NCBI GenBank assembly: GCA_006226595.1
Contig: SBGP01000019.1
Location: 1 to 42,125, forward strand
Reading direction: 5' to 3'
DNA: 42,125 nt
DNA from: Deltaproteobacteria bacterium
Lineage (GTDB): Bacteria; Myxococcota_A; UBA796; GCA-2862545
The notes beneath the pieces were generated by a model that was not told where the DNA came from, ran no database searches, and saw only the letters and a list, made by a program, of their open reading frames with translations. Below are positions 1-9,141 of this stretch, piece by piece; position 1 is the first letter of the stretch; the number at the start of each line of letters is the position of its first letter. A program made the translations under genes and the position numbers.

Positions 1-107
1 AGGGCACCGTAGGGGAGGAAGCGTGCTGAAGCACGTGACCGACGAGACGACGGGCGAAGGCGTGAAACGGGTCCAGAACGCGACGGGAGAGTTTTCAGCA
101 GCCTGCT
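1..107. repeat. Left copy of inverted terminal repeat
   Basis: Positions 22-89 are identical, as reverse complement, to 42035-42102 (68 bp). Similarity continues outward: 1-14 matches 42103-42116, with 7 extra bases at 15-21 here. It also continues inward, nearly to the stop codon of the neighbouring gene at 110. The core is bounded by TGCTGAAG-type inverted ends (24-31 and 93-100, the second degenerate here). The segment CGTGCT-GA-AGCACG (22-35) is a perfect 6-bp hairpin. It looks like one copy of a dispersed, gene-end-associated repeat. No transposase is attached. Confidence 0.85.
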
Positions 108-109
108 CG

Positions 110-1105
110 CTACTCGCCCCGTTCCTGGGCCACGTAGTCCTCGAACAGGGCCTGCCCATCGGCGATCGTGTCGTGCATGCGGGCTTCGGCGTCTCGCCAC
201 TCCGCGAGCAGCGACGCCGCATCCTCGGACACGCCCTCCATCGCACGGTCGTAGCGACCGAGGTCGGGAGCCTCGGGAGGCTCGTTGTCGTGAGGCTCGA
301 CGACAATCACCACCGCCCCCGATCGCGACTCGGTGTGCCCGCTCAACACCTCGTCCTCGAGGATGGCCATCGCGGAGAACCAGCTCTGCACGCCCTCGTG
401 GACCTGGACGGTCGCCTGCCCCCGCGCATCGGAGCGCCTGGGCACGCTGGACGGGAGCGGGCTGCTCACCGAAGCACCCTCGATCGGGTTCTGGTCCGCG
501 TCCACGACGGAGACTTGAACGTCGACCAGCGCGCCGGGCAGGGTCACCTCGCAGCGGCCGACCTGTCCAGGCGCGACCTCGTCCCACCGCAGGTAGGCCC
601 GCGGCGATTCCCAGTCCTCGCGGTAGGCGTCGAGCTCGTCGACGTACGCTTCGTACGCACCCGGCGGCGGCCGATAGCTGCCGTCCTCGAACTCCACGTC
701 GCGGTCGAGCGTGGGTCGGTCCGGGGGATTCGCGCCGTGCAGCGCCGCTTCGCCCGCCCCAGCCCAGGTGAAGCTGACCACCCCGCCCTCCTGGACGACC
801 GGCAGGCCGTACATCTGGACCTCGCCGACCTCCGCGGGCAGCGCACACCGGTACAGCGACAGCTCGGTCCCACGCGCAAGGGCCAGCAGTGCTTCTTCGC
901 CCGGACCCGAGGGCTCCACGGCCACCGCGGCCGCATCGGAGAGCTCGACCGCCGCGCCCTCGCGGCGAGCGCCTGCGTGTGGCTTCGCCGACTCCCCACC
1001 CGTCGCCCGAGCCTCGACTTCGGGGACCGCCCGGTCAAAGCGCATCCACCACCAGGCCACGGCCAACACCGCGACCACGGCCACCGCCGTTGCCACTCGC
1101 TTCAT
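110..1105 (-). CDS. Secreted or membrane-anchored hypothetical protein
   Basis: A 331-residue protein of unknown function. The start at 1105 has a GGAG ribosome site about 8 bases upstream; a GTG at 1117 is possible but would place that site inside the gene. Residues 1-26 form one hydrophobic segment (ATAVAVVAVLAVAWWW) with basic residues before it, so this is a signal anchor or signal peptide. An acidic, low-complexity stretch follows. Around residues 195-270 the pattern VDVQVSVVDADQNPIEGASV followed by a beta-rich stretch resembles the carboxypeptidase-regulatory-like (Ig-like) fold common in secreted proteins. The C-terminal 60 residues are helical and charged. It is transcribed away from the copper monooxygenase-like gene and its TAG stop abuts the left terminal repeat. 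No enzyme motif seen. Confidence 0.75.
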   Translation of the reverse strand: MKRVATAVAVVAVLAVAWWWMRFDRAVPEVEARATGGESAKPHAGARREGAAVELSDAAAVAVEPSGPGEEALLALARGTELSLYRCALPAEVGEVQMYGLPVVQEGGVVSFTWAGAGEAALHGANPPDRPTLDRDVEFEDGSYRPPPGAYEAYVDELDAYREDWESPRAYLRWDEVAPGQVGRCEVTLPGALVDVQVSVVDADQNPIEGASVSSPLPSSVPRRSDARGQATVQVHEGVQSWFSAMAILEDEVLSGHTESRSGAVVIVVEPHDNEPPEAPDLGRYDRAMEGVSEDAASLLAEWRDAEARMHDTIADGQALFEDYVAQERGE

Positions 1106-1247
1106 GCACAACTCCACGTGCGATCGGTATCGCGTCGAACTCGAAGCCGCCGCCGGTGCCGCTTCACGCGACGTCTCGCGACAACCTCGCGCCGCTCCAC
1201 ATCACGTCCACATGGGCCCCGTATTCCTCCATGCACCGGGAGGAACC

Positions 1248-2621
1248 ATGCGCTCACGACCCCTGCTCGCCCTGCTCGCTCTCACCGCCTGTGGCGGAGG
1301 CAAGCCCACCTACTATGCCGATGCCAAGCCGATCATCGATGCACGATGCGCCACGTGCCACCAGGAAGGCGACATCGCACCCTTCCCGCTGACGAACTGG
1401 GAAGAGGTCGAGCCCCAGCGCGGAATCATGGAGTTCTCGATCCGTGCCGGCACCATGCCCCCGTGGCAGGCGGCCGATGGCTGCAACGACTACGAGAACG
1501 ACTTCTCGCTCACGCCGGAGGAGGAGTCGGTGCTGCTCGCCTGGTTCGACGCCGACGCGCCCATGGGCAAGCCGGAGCACGAGCCCGAGCCCGTGGAAGC
1601 GGCCGCCCCGTGGCCGGCGGACCTGAGCCTGCAGCTTCCCGAGGCGTACACGCCCACCCGCGAGCCCGACGACTATCGCTGCCAGATCATCGAGTGGCCG
1701 CTCGAGGAGGAGGCGTTCATCACCGGTGTGCGCGTTCAGCCCGATCAGCGCGCGCTGGTACACCACACCATCCTCTTCGCGATCGATGCCGCCGACGCGG
1801 ACACCTACCGGGCGATGGACGCCGCGGAGGAAGGGCCCGGATACACCTGCTTCGGCGGCCCGACCTCCGGCGAGGGCATGATCCCCGAGGGCGCCACGCT
1901 CCAGGAGATCCTCGAGATGGCGCAGAACGGCGAGCTCGAGGGCGGCAGCCGCTGGCTCGGCAGCTGGGTGCCGGGGGCCGAGGCGCTGCCCTTCCCGGAG
2001 GGAACGGGCCTGCGTATGCGTCCCGGCGACCTCGTGGTCGTGCAGATGCACTACAACACGCTGTCCGCCGCCCCCGTGGCCGACCAGTCCTCGGTCGAGC
2101 TGAGCCTCGCCGACGCCGTGGCCAAGGAGGCCTACGTCCTGCCCGTGACCAACCCCGGGTGGGTCACCGGGGTCGAGGCCCTGGGCGGGACGATGGACAT
2201 TCCCGCGGGCGAGTCCGACGTGTCGCACACTGCCGCCCTCGACGCATCGAGCATGGTCCTCGGACGCGCGCGCACGGCACTGGGACTGCCCGAGGACAGC
2301 GACCTCGTCGCGTACACGGTCGGACACCACATGCACCAGCTCGGCACCTGGGGCCGACAGTCCGTGGTCCACGAAGACGGCACGGAGACCTGCATGGTGC
2401 AGATCGACGACTGGGACTTCGCCTGGCAGGGCGCGGTCCACCTGTCGCAGCCAGTGACGATCACGCCGACCGACACCTACGAGCTCTCCTGCGGCTGGGA
2501 CAACTCCGCCGAGAACCAGCCCGTCATCGACGGCCAGGTCCTCGACCCCCAGGACGTCACGTGGGGCGAGGGCACCACCGACGAGATGTGCCTTTCCACG
2601 CTGTACGTGACCGGCCCGTGA
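1248..2621 (+). CDS. c-type haem / copper type II monooxygenase-like lipoprotein
   Basis: 457 residues. The ATG at 1248 follows a GGGAGG ribosome site and begins a lipoprotein signal ending in the lipobox L-T-A-C (Cys15). Residues 34-38 are CATCH, a c-type haem attachment site, followed by AGTMPPW (68-74), a usual place for an axial Met. The C-terminal two thirds resemble the PHM-type copper type II ascorbate-dependent monooxygenase fold: an HH pair in ALVHHTILF (His172, His173), a QMHY motif, and HHMHQLG near residue 365, in the order of the copper ligands of that family. It probably hydroxylates or oxidises an unknown organic substrate at the outer membrane. The haem domain might pass electrons to copper; that is inference. 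The next gene overlaps its stop codon. Confidence 0.8.
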   Translation: MRSRPLLALLALTACGGGKPTYYADAKPIIDARCATCHQEGDIAPFPLTNWEEVEPQRGIMEFSIRAGTMPPWQAADGCNDYENDFSLTPEEESVLLAWFDADAPMGKPEHEPEPVEAAAPWPADLSLQLPEAYTPTREPDDYRCQIIEWPLEEEAFITGVRVQPDQRALVHHTILFAIDAADADTYRAMDAAEEGPGYTCFGGPTSGEGMIPEGATLQEILEMAQNGELEGGSRWLGSWVPGAEALPFPEGTGLRMRPGDLVVVQMHYNTLSAAPVADQSSVELSLADAVAKEAYVLPVTNPGWVTGVEALGGTMDIPAGESDVSHTAALDASSMVLGRARTALGLPEDSDLVAYTVGHHMHQLGTWGRQSVVHEDGTETCMVQIDDWDFAWQGAVHLSQPVTITPTDTYELSCGWDNSAENQPVIDGQVLDPQDVTWGEGTTDEMCLSTLYVTGP

Positions 2622-3094
2622 GCCGGGGCCTGCTGCTGCTGCTCGTGGGCTGCGGCAGCGCCGAGCCCCTCGTGGACGCGACGCTGTGGCGTCCGACCTC
2701 CGACGAGCCCCTCGATCACCGGCCGGAGCGGGACGACTGCCCTCCGGCAGCGTGGGGAGCGGAGGACGGCGCCTTCGAGGTCCAGACCGGGGTGTGCGCG
2801 TACGGGGCCTTCGCTCAGCCCGCGCTGATCGACGTCTCCGAGCGTCAGGCCCTCGATGTGTTGCTGTGGCACGACGACCTCGACGCCCCCGAGCCCGCGA
2901 GCGCGCACGTCGCGCTGTGGGCGGGGGACGCGGTCCTGTGGGAGGCCATGATCGCGATTCCCTCTGCCGCCGAGAGCACGGCGCTCACCGTCGAGCTCGA
3001 CGAGCCCATCGCCGCGGGAGACCCGGTGGGCCTGCACCTCCACAACCACGGCTACAACAGCTGGTCGCTGGCCCGCATCGACGTGCTCCCGTGA
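2618..3094 (+). CDS. Small lipoprotein, partner of the copper/haem protein
   Basis: 158 residues starting at GTG, which overlaps the preceding TGA (GTGA), so translation is probably coupled to the upstream haem/copper protein. It starts MSRGLLLLLVGCGS, a minimal lipoprotein signal with the lipobox at Cys12. The mature part is beta-rich and ends in LHLHNHGYNSWSLARI, which contains a His-x-His-Asn-His cluster. A role in binding metal or substrate for the neighbour is possible but unproven. No named family recognised. Confidence 0.7.
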   Translation: MSRGLLLLLVGCGSAEPLVDATLWRPTSDEPLDHRPERDDCPPAAWGAEDGAFEVQTGVCAYGAFAQPALIDVSERQALDVLLWHDDLDAPEPASAHVALWAGDAVLWEAMIAIPSAAESTALTVELDEPIAAGDPVGLHLHNHGYNSWSLARIDVLP

Positions 3095-3159
3095 CGAAGG
3101 CACCCACCACGCCGGCTCCACATCGGTCGGGGAAGCTGTCATCATCCCCTGGAGGATTC

Positions 3160-3231
3160 ATGCGCATCGCCCCAGCCCTTCCCGCGCGGCCCGACCCGAG
3201 CGCCGCCGCCGACCCGAGCCGAGACTCGTGA
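3160..3231 (+). CDS. Possible 23-residue leader peptide of the two-component operon
   Basis: A short frame beginning with ATG behind a strong GGAGG site (3151-3155). It encodes a Pro/Ala/Asp-rich peptide beginning MRIAPALPARPDPS. Its TGA overlaps the GTG start of the response regulator (GTGA). The regulator has no good ribosome site of its own, so the short frame may serve to bring ribosomes to it. It could also be a remnant of a signal peptide, or chance. Confidence 0.35.
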   Translation: MRIAPALPARPDPSAAADPSRDS

Positions 3232-3902
3232 GCGCGCGCATCCTCGTGGTCGAGGACGACCCCGCCATCGGACCCCAGCTGGTGGCGGGGCTGTTGCGTG
3301 AGGGCTTCGATGCGAGCCTGGCCGCGGACGGCCCGACGGGACGAGCCCTCGCCACGAGCGAGAGCTTCGACCTGGTGGTGCTCGACCTGATGCTGCCTGG
3401 CGAGGACGGCTTCTCGCTGCTCGAGGCGTGGCGCTTCCGCGCCGCATTCCCGATCATCGTGCTCACCGCGCGCACCGGGCTCGACGACCGCCTGCAGAGC
3501 TTCCAGCTCGGCGCCTCGGACTGGCTGCCGAAGCCGTTCTTCCTCGAAGAACTGGTGGCACGCATCCGCGCGCGACTCGGCCTGGGCATGGCCGTCGAGC
3601 GACGCCGGGTCGTGACGGTCGCCGACTGCGAGGTCGATCTGGACGGACGCCTCGTGTGCCGGGCCGGTGAGGACATCGAGCTCACCGCCGCCGAGTTCGC
3701 GGTGCTCGAACTGCTCGTCGACCAGCCGTCGCGCGCGTTCACCCGCGCCCAGATCGCCGCGCGCGCCCTGCCCGACGGCGGCGACCGGGTCGAACGGACC
3801 GTCGACACCTACGTGTACCGCCTGCGCCGCAAGCTGGGTCCGACCTTCGCGAAGCAGCTGCGCACCATCGTCGGCGTCGGCTATCGGCTGGACCCGGGAT
3901 GA
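3228..3902 (+). CDS. OmpR/PhoB-family response regulator
   Basis: 224 residues. The receiver domain spans 1-115, with acidic pocket E9/D10/D11, phospho-acceptor D53 (VLDLMLPGEDG), T80 and K102 (LPKPF). The winged-helix DNA-binding domain spans about 128-224 and ends with the usual RRKLG...IVGVGYRL pattern. It activates or represses target genes after phosphorylation by the kinase encoded next, which overlaps it by ATGA. The GTG start at 3228 overlaps the stop of a short upstream frame. The signal and regulon cannot be read from the sequence. No palindromic target site was recognised nearby. Confidence 0.92.
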   Translation: MSARILVVEDDPAIGPQLVAGLLREGFDASLAADGPTGRALATSESFDLVVLDLMLPGEDGFSLLEAWRFRAAFPIIVLTARTGLDDRLQSFQLGASDWLPKPFFLEELVARIRARLGLGMAVERRRVVTVADCEVDLDGRLVCRAGEDIELTAAEFAVLELLVDQPSRAFTRAQIAARALPDGGDRVERTVDTYVYRLRRKLGPTFAKQLRTIVGVGYRLDPG

Positions 3903-5242
3903 GTCGCCGGCCGCCCCAGCTCATGCGCGACCTGCGCCTGCGACTCGTCATCGGCTCGGTGCTCGGCGCGCTGATCTGCGTGGTGCTCACCTGGGTAGGC
4001 GCCCTCGGAACCGCGCGGTGGTGGACGCTTGGGCAGCTCGAGGACCTGCGGGCCTCGGTCGGTGTCGAGGCCCTGGCCGACTGCGCCGCCCATCCCGACA
4101 CCTGGCACGCCGACGAGGGCGTGTACCAGACCTGGGCCTACGACCGGCACGGTGTGTCGAGGAACCCGGCCGCACCGCCCCTCCCCGAGGTCGAGCTCGG
4201 AGAGCCTGGAGCGCCTTCGCAGCTGTTGCGCGGCCTGAGCATCCTCCCGGACGGGCTTCGCGCCGTTCAGGTGGTCGCTGCGGACGGTCCGTGCGCAGTC
4301 CTCTACTCGCGCCCAACCAAGCGCATGCGCGGTATCGAGCGCGCGCAGACCGGCGGACGCCTGGGTCTGGGACTCGGCGTGGCCCTCGTCGTCGCCCTGA
4401 CCTCGCTGCTCGCCATCGCCCCGCTGCTGCGGCGCCTGCGCGAGCTCGACACCGCCGCCGCCGTGGTCGGTTCACCCGAGTTCGCCGCCCCGCAGGTCCT
4501 CACGGACGACGCGCTCGGTCGCATCGCGGCGACGCTGACCGCGGCCCACGAGCGCATCCTCGCCGATCGCCGCGAGCGCGAGGCGCGCCACAGCGCTCAG
4601 GAGCGCTACCTCGCCGCCGTAGCGCACGATCTGCGCACCCCGCTGGCCTCGCTTCAACTGATGCTCGAAGGACTGAACCGGGAGCACCCGGAGAGCCAGG
4701 CGCTGGGCGAGGCACGCCTCGAGCTCGCCTACCTCGAGGCCATCGCCGACAACCTGCACCAGGCCACGCGCCTGGAGGGTGGACTCGAGGCTCGACAGCC
4801 CGGACAGACCGAGTGGGTCGCCATCGCCGAGCGGGTCGCGCTCCGGTTCTCGATCCTCGGCCGGGTCCGGGGCAACACCGTGCTCACCGCCCTCCCGGAC
4901 TCACCACTCCGCGCAGACTGCGACCCCGCCCTCGCCGAGCGCCTGCTCGCGAACCTCGTGCACAACGCCCTGGTCCACGGTACGCCCGGCAGTGAGATCG
5001 TGCTCGCCGTCGACGGCACCGCCGACGGATTCCGCCTGGTCGTCGTCAACCAGGGCGCACCCCTGACGGCCGATCAGGCCGCGAGGCTCGGCACCCGACG
5101 CTTCCGCGACCTCGACACCGCGCGCACACGCGGCCCCGGCCTCGGCGTCGCCATCGTCAACGAGATCGCCGAAGCCGTGGGCTGGACCGTCCGCTGGCAG
5201 CCGCTCGAAGGCGGCGGCCTCGAGGTCGTCGTCGAGGGCTAG
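3899..5242 (+). CDS. Membrane sensor histidine kinase
   Basis: 447 residues, cognate to the response regulator it overlaps by 4 bases. Membrane helices lie at about 14-37 and 153-177, enclosing a periplasmic sensor region of about 115 residues with several Cys and no recognised domain. The dimerisation/phospho-transfer segment carries H243 in AVAHDLRTPLASLQL. The ATPase domain has the N box LANLVHNALVHG and the G box RGPGLGVAIV. Its TAG stop is interlocked with the stop of convergent clpA (shared CTAG, 5239-5242), leaving no intergenic space. Confidence 0.92.
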   Translation: MSRRPPQLMRDLRLRLVIGSVLGALICVVLTWVGALGTARWWTLGQLEDLRASVGVEALADCAAHPDTWHADEGVYQTWAYDRHGVSRNPAAPPLPEVELGEPGAPSQLLRGLSILPDGLRAVQVVAADGPCAVLYSRPTKRMRGIERAQTGGRLGLGLGVALVVALTSLLAIAPLLRRLRELDTAAAVVGSPEFAAPQVLTDDALGRIAATLTAAHERILADRREREARHSAQERYLAAVAHDLRTPLASLQLMLEGLNREHPESQALGEARLELAYLEAIADNLHQATRLEGGLEARQPGQTEWVAIAERVALRFSILGRVRGNTVLTALPDSPLRADCDPALAERLLANLVHNALVHGTPGSEIVLAVDGTADGFRLVVVNQGAPLTADQAARLGTRRFRDLDTARTRGPGLGVAIVNEIAEAVGWTVRWQPLEGGGLEVVVEG

Positions 5243-7527
5243 TCCTCGTCGGCGTGCGCCTCGATCTCGACCTCTTCGGTGGACGAGTCGGTGAGCGTGC
5301 GGCGGCCCAGGCTGCGGATCACGACCTTGTCCTCGACGAGGTCGATCTCGGCGCGGCCGCCCTCCTTGAGGGAGCCGAACAGGATCTCCTCGGCGAGCGG
5401 CTTCTTCACGTGCTCCTGGATGACGCGTCCCATCTCGCGGGCACCGAACTCCTCGGAGAAGCCCTTCTCGGCGAAGAACTCGCGGGCGCGCTCGGTGGCG
5501 ACCAGGGTCACGTCGCGCTCGGTGAGCTGCTGCTCGAGCTCGACCAGGAACTTGTCGACGATGTTGAGGATGACCTCGCGCGGGAGCCCGTTGAACGCCA
5601 CCACCGCATCGAGGCGGTTGCGGAACTCCGGCGGGAACATGCGCTTGATCGCGGCCTCGGCCTTGCCGTGCGCGAAGCCTCCGGAGAATCCCACGCTGCG
5701 GGTCGAGCCCTCACGCGCTCCGGCGTTCGTGGTCATGATCAGGATGACGTTGCGGAAGTCCGTGCGCCGGCCGTGCGTGTCGGTGAGCTCGGCGGAGTCC
5801 ATGACCTGGAGCAGGATGTTGAAGATGCTCGGGTGCGCCTTCTCGATCTCGTCCATGACCAGCACGCAGTGCGGGGTCTTGTGCACGGCGTCGGTGAGCT
5901 GGCCGCCCTGCTCGTGGCCGACGTAGCCCGGAGGCGCGCCGATCAGCCGGCTGACCGTGTGCTGCTCCATGTACTCGGACATGTCGAACTTGATGAACTC
6001 GAGGCCCAGGGTGTGGGCGAGCTGCCGCGCGAGCTCGGTCTTGCCGACGCCCGTCGGTCCCGCGAACAGGAACGAGCCGGTGGGCTTGCGCTGGTGGCCG
6101 ATGCCGGCCCGAGCGACCTTGATGTTGGTCGCGATGGCCTCGATGGCCTCGTCCTGGCCGAAGATCACGCGCTGGAGGTCGGGCACGAGGTTGGCGAGCT
6201 TGGACTCGTCCTCCGTGGAGACGCGGCGCGGCGGGATGCGGGCGATGCTCGCGATGGTCTCTTCGATCTGGTCGACGTCGACCGACGCGATGTTGGCGAG
6301 CTTGGCGCGCGAGCCGGCCTCGTCCATCACGTCGATGGCCTTGTCCGGGAGGTGCTTGCCGGAGACGTGCCGCGCGGAGAGCTTGACCGCCTGCTCGAGG
6401 GCCTCGGGGGTGTAGACCACGCCGTGGTGCTTCTCGTAGCGAGACTGCAGGCCGCGGAGGATCTGCAGCGCCTCGTCCTGGGTGGGCTCGACGACCTCGA
6501 TCATCTCGAAGCGACGGGCGAGCGCCTTGTCCTTGGTGAAGGCGCGGCGGAACTCGTCGTGGGTGGTGCTGCCGATGCAGCGCAGGCTGCCGTCCGCGAG
6601 CGCCGGCTTGAGCAGGTTGCTCGCGTCCATCGAGCCCCCCGAGGTCGCGCCCGCGCCGACGAGGGTGTGGATCTCGTCGATGAACAGGATGGCCTTGTCG
6701 TTGTCGACCACCTGCTCGATCACGGCCTTGAGCCGCTCCTCGAAGTCGCCGCGGAAGCGGGTGCCGGCGAGCAAGGCACCCATGTCGAGGCTGTAGATGT
6801 GCACGCCCTCGAGGGACTGGTGCACGTCACCCTCGTAGATCATGCGGGCGAGGCCCTCGACGATGGCGGTCTTGCCGACGCCGGCGTCGCCCACGAACAC
6901 GGGGTTGTTCTTGCGGCGGCGGCCGAGCACCTGCAGGGAGCGCTGGATCTCCTTGTCGCGGCCGATGAGCGGGTCGATCTTGCCGGCCTTGGCCTTCTCG
7001 AACAGGTCGGTGGTGTAGGCCTGGAGCGCGTCGTCGGCGATGGGCGCCTCGGCGTCGGGACCGGTGCCGACCGGCACGCCGAGCTGCTTCTGACGGCCGT
7101 CCTTGCGCTTGCCGTGGCTGATGTAGGCGGTGACGTCGAGCCGGGTGACGCCCTGCTCCTCGAGGAGGAACACCGCGTGGGACTCGGGCTCGGCGAACAT
7201 GGCGACGAGCACGTTGCCGCCCTTCACCTCGTCCTTTCCGGAGGTCTGCACGTGCATCATCGCGCGCTGCATCACCCGGTTGAAGCCGAGGGTCTGCGTC
7301 GGCGTGTACGGCTGCCCGTCGGGAACGGACGGGAAGTCCTCGATGAACTCGGACAGATCCGCCTCGAGCTTCTCGACGTTGGCACCGCAGGCCTCGAGGA
7401 CCTCGGCGGCGTCCGGGTCGTGGAGCAGCCCGAGCAGCAGGTGCTCGAGGGTGAGGAACTCGTGGCGCTCGTCAGTGGCAGCGCCAAGGGCGGCGCCGAG
7501 CGCGATTCGCAGGGTATCGGAGAGCAT
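5239..7527 (-). CDS. clpA: ATP-dependent Clp protease ATP-binding subunit ClpA
   Basis: 762 residues, normal for ClpA. The start at 7527 shares one base with the clpS stop (TAATG). The Clp N-domain repeats cover 1-140. The first AAA+ module has Walker A GDAGVGKT (213-220) and Walker B LFIDE (281-285). There is no long ClpB-type middle coiled coil. The second module has Walker A GPTGVGKT (490-497) and a Walker B LVMDE. A VGF loop in RSVGFSGG matches the ClpP-docking IGF/IGL loop. It unfolds substrates delivered by ClpS and feeds them to ClpP, which is not in this window. The C-terminus is Glu/Asp-rich. Confidence 0.97.
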   Translation of the reverse strand: MLSDTLRIALGAALGAATDERHEFLTLEHLLLGLLHDPDAAEVLEACGANVEKLEADLSEFIEDFPSVPDGQPYTPTQTLGFNRVMQRAMMHVQTSGKDEVKGGNVLVAMFAEPESHAVFLLEEQGVTRLDVTAYISHGKRKDGRQKQLGVPVGTGPDAEAPIADDALQAYTTDLFEKAKAGKIDPLIGRDKEIQRSLQVLGRRRKNNPVFVGDAGVGKTAIVEGLARMIYEGDVHQSLEGVHIYSLDMGALLAGTRFRGDFEERLKAVIEQVVDNDKAILFIDEIHTLVGAGATSGGSMDASNLLKPALADGSLRCIGSTTHDEFRRAFTKDKALARRFEMIEVVEPTQDEALQILRGLQSRYEKHHGVVYTPEALEQAVKLSARHVSGKHLPDKAIDVMDEAGSRAKLANIASVDVDQIEETIASIARIPPRRVSTEDESKLANLVPDLQRVIFGQDEAIEAIATNIKVARAGIGHQRKPTGSFLFAGPTGVGKTELARQLAHTLGLEFIKFDMSEYMEQHTVSRLIGAPPGYVGHEQGGQLTDAVHKTPHCVLVMDEIEKAHPSIFNILLQVMDSAELTDTHGRRTDFRNVILIMTTNAGAREGSTRSVGFSGGFAHGKAEAAIKRMFPPEFRNRLDAVVAFNGLPREVILNIVDKFLVELEQQLTERDVTLVATERAREFFAEKGFSEEFGAREMGRVIQEHVKKPLAEEILFGSLKEGGRAEIDLVEDKVVIRSLGRRTLTDSSTEEVEIEAHADED

Positions 7528-7835
7528 TACTCGGGCTCCATGCTGCACTGGAGAGGGTGACCGGCCTCACGGGCGAGCGACATGACCTGCTCGACCCGGG
7601 TCTCCGCGATGTCGCGGGTATAGATGCCCGCCACCCCGATGCCCGACTTGTGGATGTGGAGCATGATGCGGGTGGCCGCGGCAGGGCTGTGGTGGAACAC
7701 GATCTGGAGCACGTACTGGACGAACTCCATGGTGGTGTAGTCGTCGTTGTGGATGAGCACCTTGTACTTGCGAGGCTTCTTGAGCCTGGTGCGCTCCTGG
7801 ACTTCCCCTTCGCTGTCGCGCCGGCGACCGGGCAT
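7527..7835 (-). CDS. clpS: ATP-dependent Clp protease adaptor ClpS
   Basis: 102 residues, typical length. It has the core [20 protein letters not shown], whose N-D-D and Met form the N-degron pocket in this family, followed by the conserved second half with [21 protein letters not shown]. It recruits N-end-rule substrates to ClpA, encoded immediately downstream with a one-base overlap. The N-terminal 25 residues are basic and disordered, as usual. The operon is clpS-clpA on the minus strand. Confidence 0.96.
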   Translation of the reverse strand: MPGRRRDSEGEVQERTRLKKPRKYKVLIHNDDYTTMEFVQYVLQIVFHHSPAAATRIMLHIHKSGIGVAGIYTRDIAETRVEQVMSLAREAGHPLQCSMEPE

Positions 7836-8094
7836 GGCACTCCTCTCGTCGAGCGGACATGGCTACCGTCGACACGAACAGCGTACCCGTCCACTGGTTG
7901 CGAAGCACGCGTGACACACCGTGACCCACGGGCTCGTCGGGCGATGTCTGTCGAAAGCCCGCGCGTCCCTCGGGTTCCCCTCGTGGGAACGCGGTGGTGC
8001 AGCCCACCGTACGACGACTCGGCGCGGTCCCTGAGCACGAGAGGCCGCGCGAACGCGGCCTCGAGACTCGGGCGGGCATCGTCGTCCCGGAGGA
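7836..8094. other. 259-bp gap upstream of clpS
   Basis: No coding region is supported. The clpS promoter must lie here, reading leftward. No convincing -35/-10 pair or CIRCE-type heat-shock palindrome was recognised. The only clear structure is the hairpin at 8041-8062 behind alkB. Confidence 0.6.
8041..8062 (-). terminator. Hairpin behind alkB
   Basis: A perfect 9-bp GC stem (arms 8041-8049 and 8054-8062) with a TTCG loop on the alkB strand, 33 bp after the alkB stop. No T-run follows, so it may protect the 3' end or aid Rho rather than terminate alone. Confidence 0.5.
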
Positions 8095-9141
8095 CTACTT
8101 GGCCGCGAGTGGCGCCTGGACCTGGGCCTCGAGCTGCGGGTGCATGATGGCCCGCCACAGCGGCGGCACCAGCGACACGAGGATGGCGGTCGGGTACGAG
8201 AACGGCAGCTGGGGCCCCTCCTGCAGTGCACGCAGGTGGTAGTAGGGCCGCGACGCGTTGGCGTGGTGGTCGGCGTGGCGCTGCAGGTTGTACAGCAGCC
8301 AGTTGGACACGCGGTGGTTGGTGTTCCACGAGTGCCGCGGCTGGACGCGCTCGTAGCGACCGTTCGGGAGCTTCTCACGCTCGAGGCCGTAGTGCTCGAC
8401 GTAGTTGATGATCTCGAGCAGCACGACAGCGGCGAAGCCCTGGGCCCAGAGGAAGGCCACCCCGAGCGGGCCGAACACGAGCCCGACCACCGCGGCCAGC
8501 GCAACGAGATCGACGGCGTAGCGAAGGCGGCGGTTCTCCCACGAGGTCCACGCGATGCCGCGGCGCTCGCAGCGCGCGGTCTCGAGCGACCAGGCGCTGA
8601 GCAGGCCCCCGACAATGGTCCGCGGGAGGTACGTGTACACGCTCTCGCCGAAGCGCGAGCTCGCCGGGTCCTCGGGGGTCGCCACGTTGCGGTGGTGTCC
8701 GAGCACGTGCTCGACGCAGAAGTGCGTGTAGCCGGCCAGGGTCATCAGCCACTCGGCTGCGGCGCGGTGGGTGTTGGTCTTGCGGTGCATCAGCTCGTGC
8801 GCGACGTTGATGCCGCCGCCACCGGTCATCACCGCCGCGGAGAGGGTGACGCCGAACCACTCGAGCCCGGTCGGGGCCTGGGTGGTCAGGAACCACAGGG
8901 CGACGCCGAGCACGAAGGTCTGCAGGCCGACCCAGCCGAACAGGACCACGTCGAACCAGGGGTCGTGCTCGTCCTCGGGGCTGGTGTCCTCGGTGTTCAT
9001 GCCGACGACGAGGTCGAGCAGCGGCACGCCGAGGAACACGACGATCGGCGTGAGGAGCGTTCCCCAGCCGCCAATCGCCATGCCGGCGAGCAGGCTGAGC
9101 GCGATGACGTACACCGCGGTGAAGGGCAGGGCGCGGATCAT
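8095..9141 (-). CDS. alkB: Alkane 1-monooxygenase (AlkB family membrane di-iron hydroxylase)
   Basis: 348 residues with several membrane helices (near 8-45, 66-88, 95-112, 230-265). All histidine boxes of AlkB are present in order: HELMHR (115-120), EHVLGHHRNVATPEDPAS (144 onward), NYVEHYG and LQRHADHHAN. The HYG and VATPEDP signatures favour AlkB over generic fatty acid desaturases. It would hydroxylate the terminal carbon of medium or long alkanes using electrons from rubredoxin; no rubredoxin gene is in the window. The start at 9141 has a GGGAGG site and overlaps the tetR stop (ATGA), so the two form one operon. Confidence 0.93.
   Translation of the reverse strand: MIRALPFTAVYVIALSLLAGMAIGGWGTLLTPIVVFLGVPLLDLVVGMNTEDTSPEDEHDPWFDVVLFGWVGLQTFVLGVALWFLTTQAPTGLEWFGVTLSAAVMTGGGGINVAHELMHRKTNTHRAAAEWLMTLAGYTHFCVEHVLGHHRNVATPEDPASSRFGESVYTYLPRTIVGGLLSAWSLETARCERRGIAWTSWENRRLRYAVDLVALAAVVGLVFGPLGVAFLWAQGFAAVVLLEIINYVEHYGLEREKLPNGRYERVQPRHSWNTNHRVSNWLLYNLQRHADHHANASRPYYHLRALQEGPQLPFSYPTAILVSLVPPLWRAIMHPQLEAQVQAPLAAK

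Noticed and set aside
23-3094. A 1023-codon plus-strand frame from the left end
   Set aside because: Most of it lies antisense or out of frame to better genes. Its composition is Arg/Pro/His-rich as expected from high GC. Only its last 158 codons (from 2618) look real.
5254-7560. A 768-codon frame opposite clpA
   Set aside because: Leu/Val/Asp/Glu-rich mirror of a conserved gene, with no domain. It is a usual shadow in GC-rich DNA.
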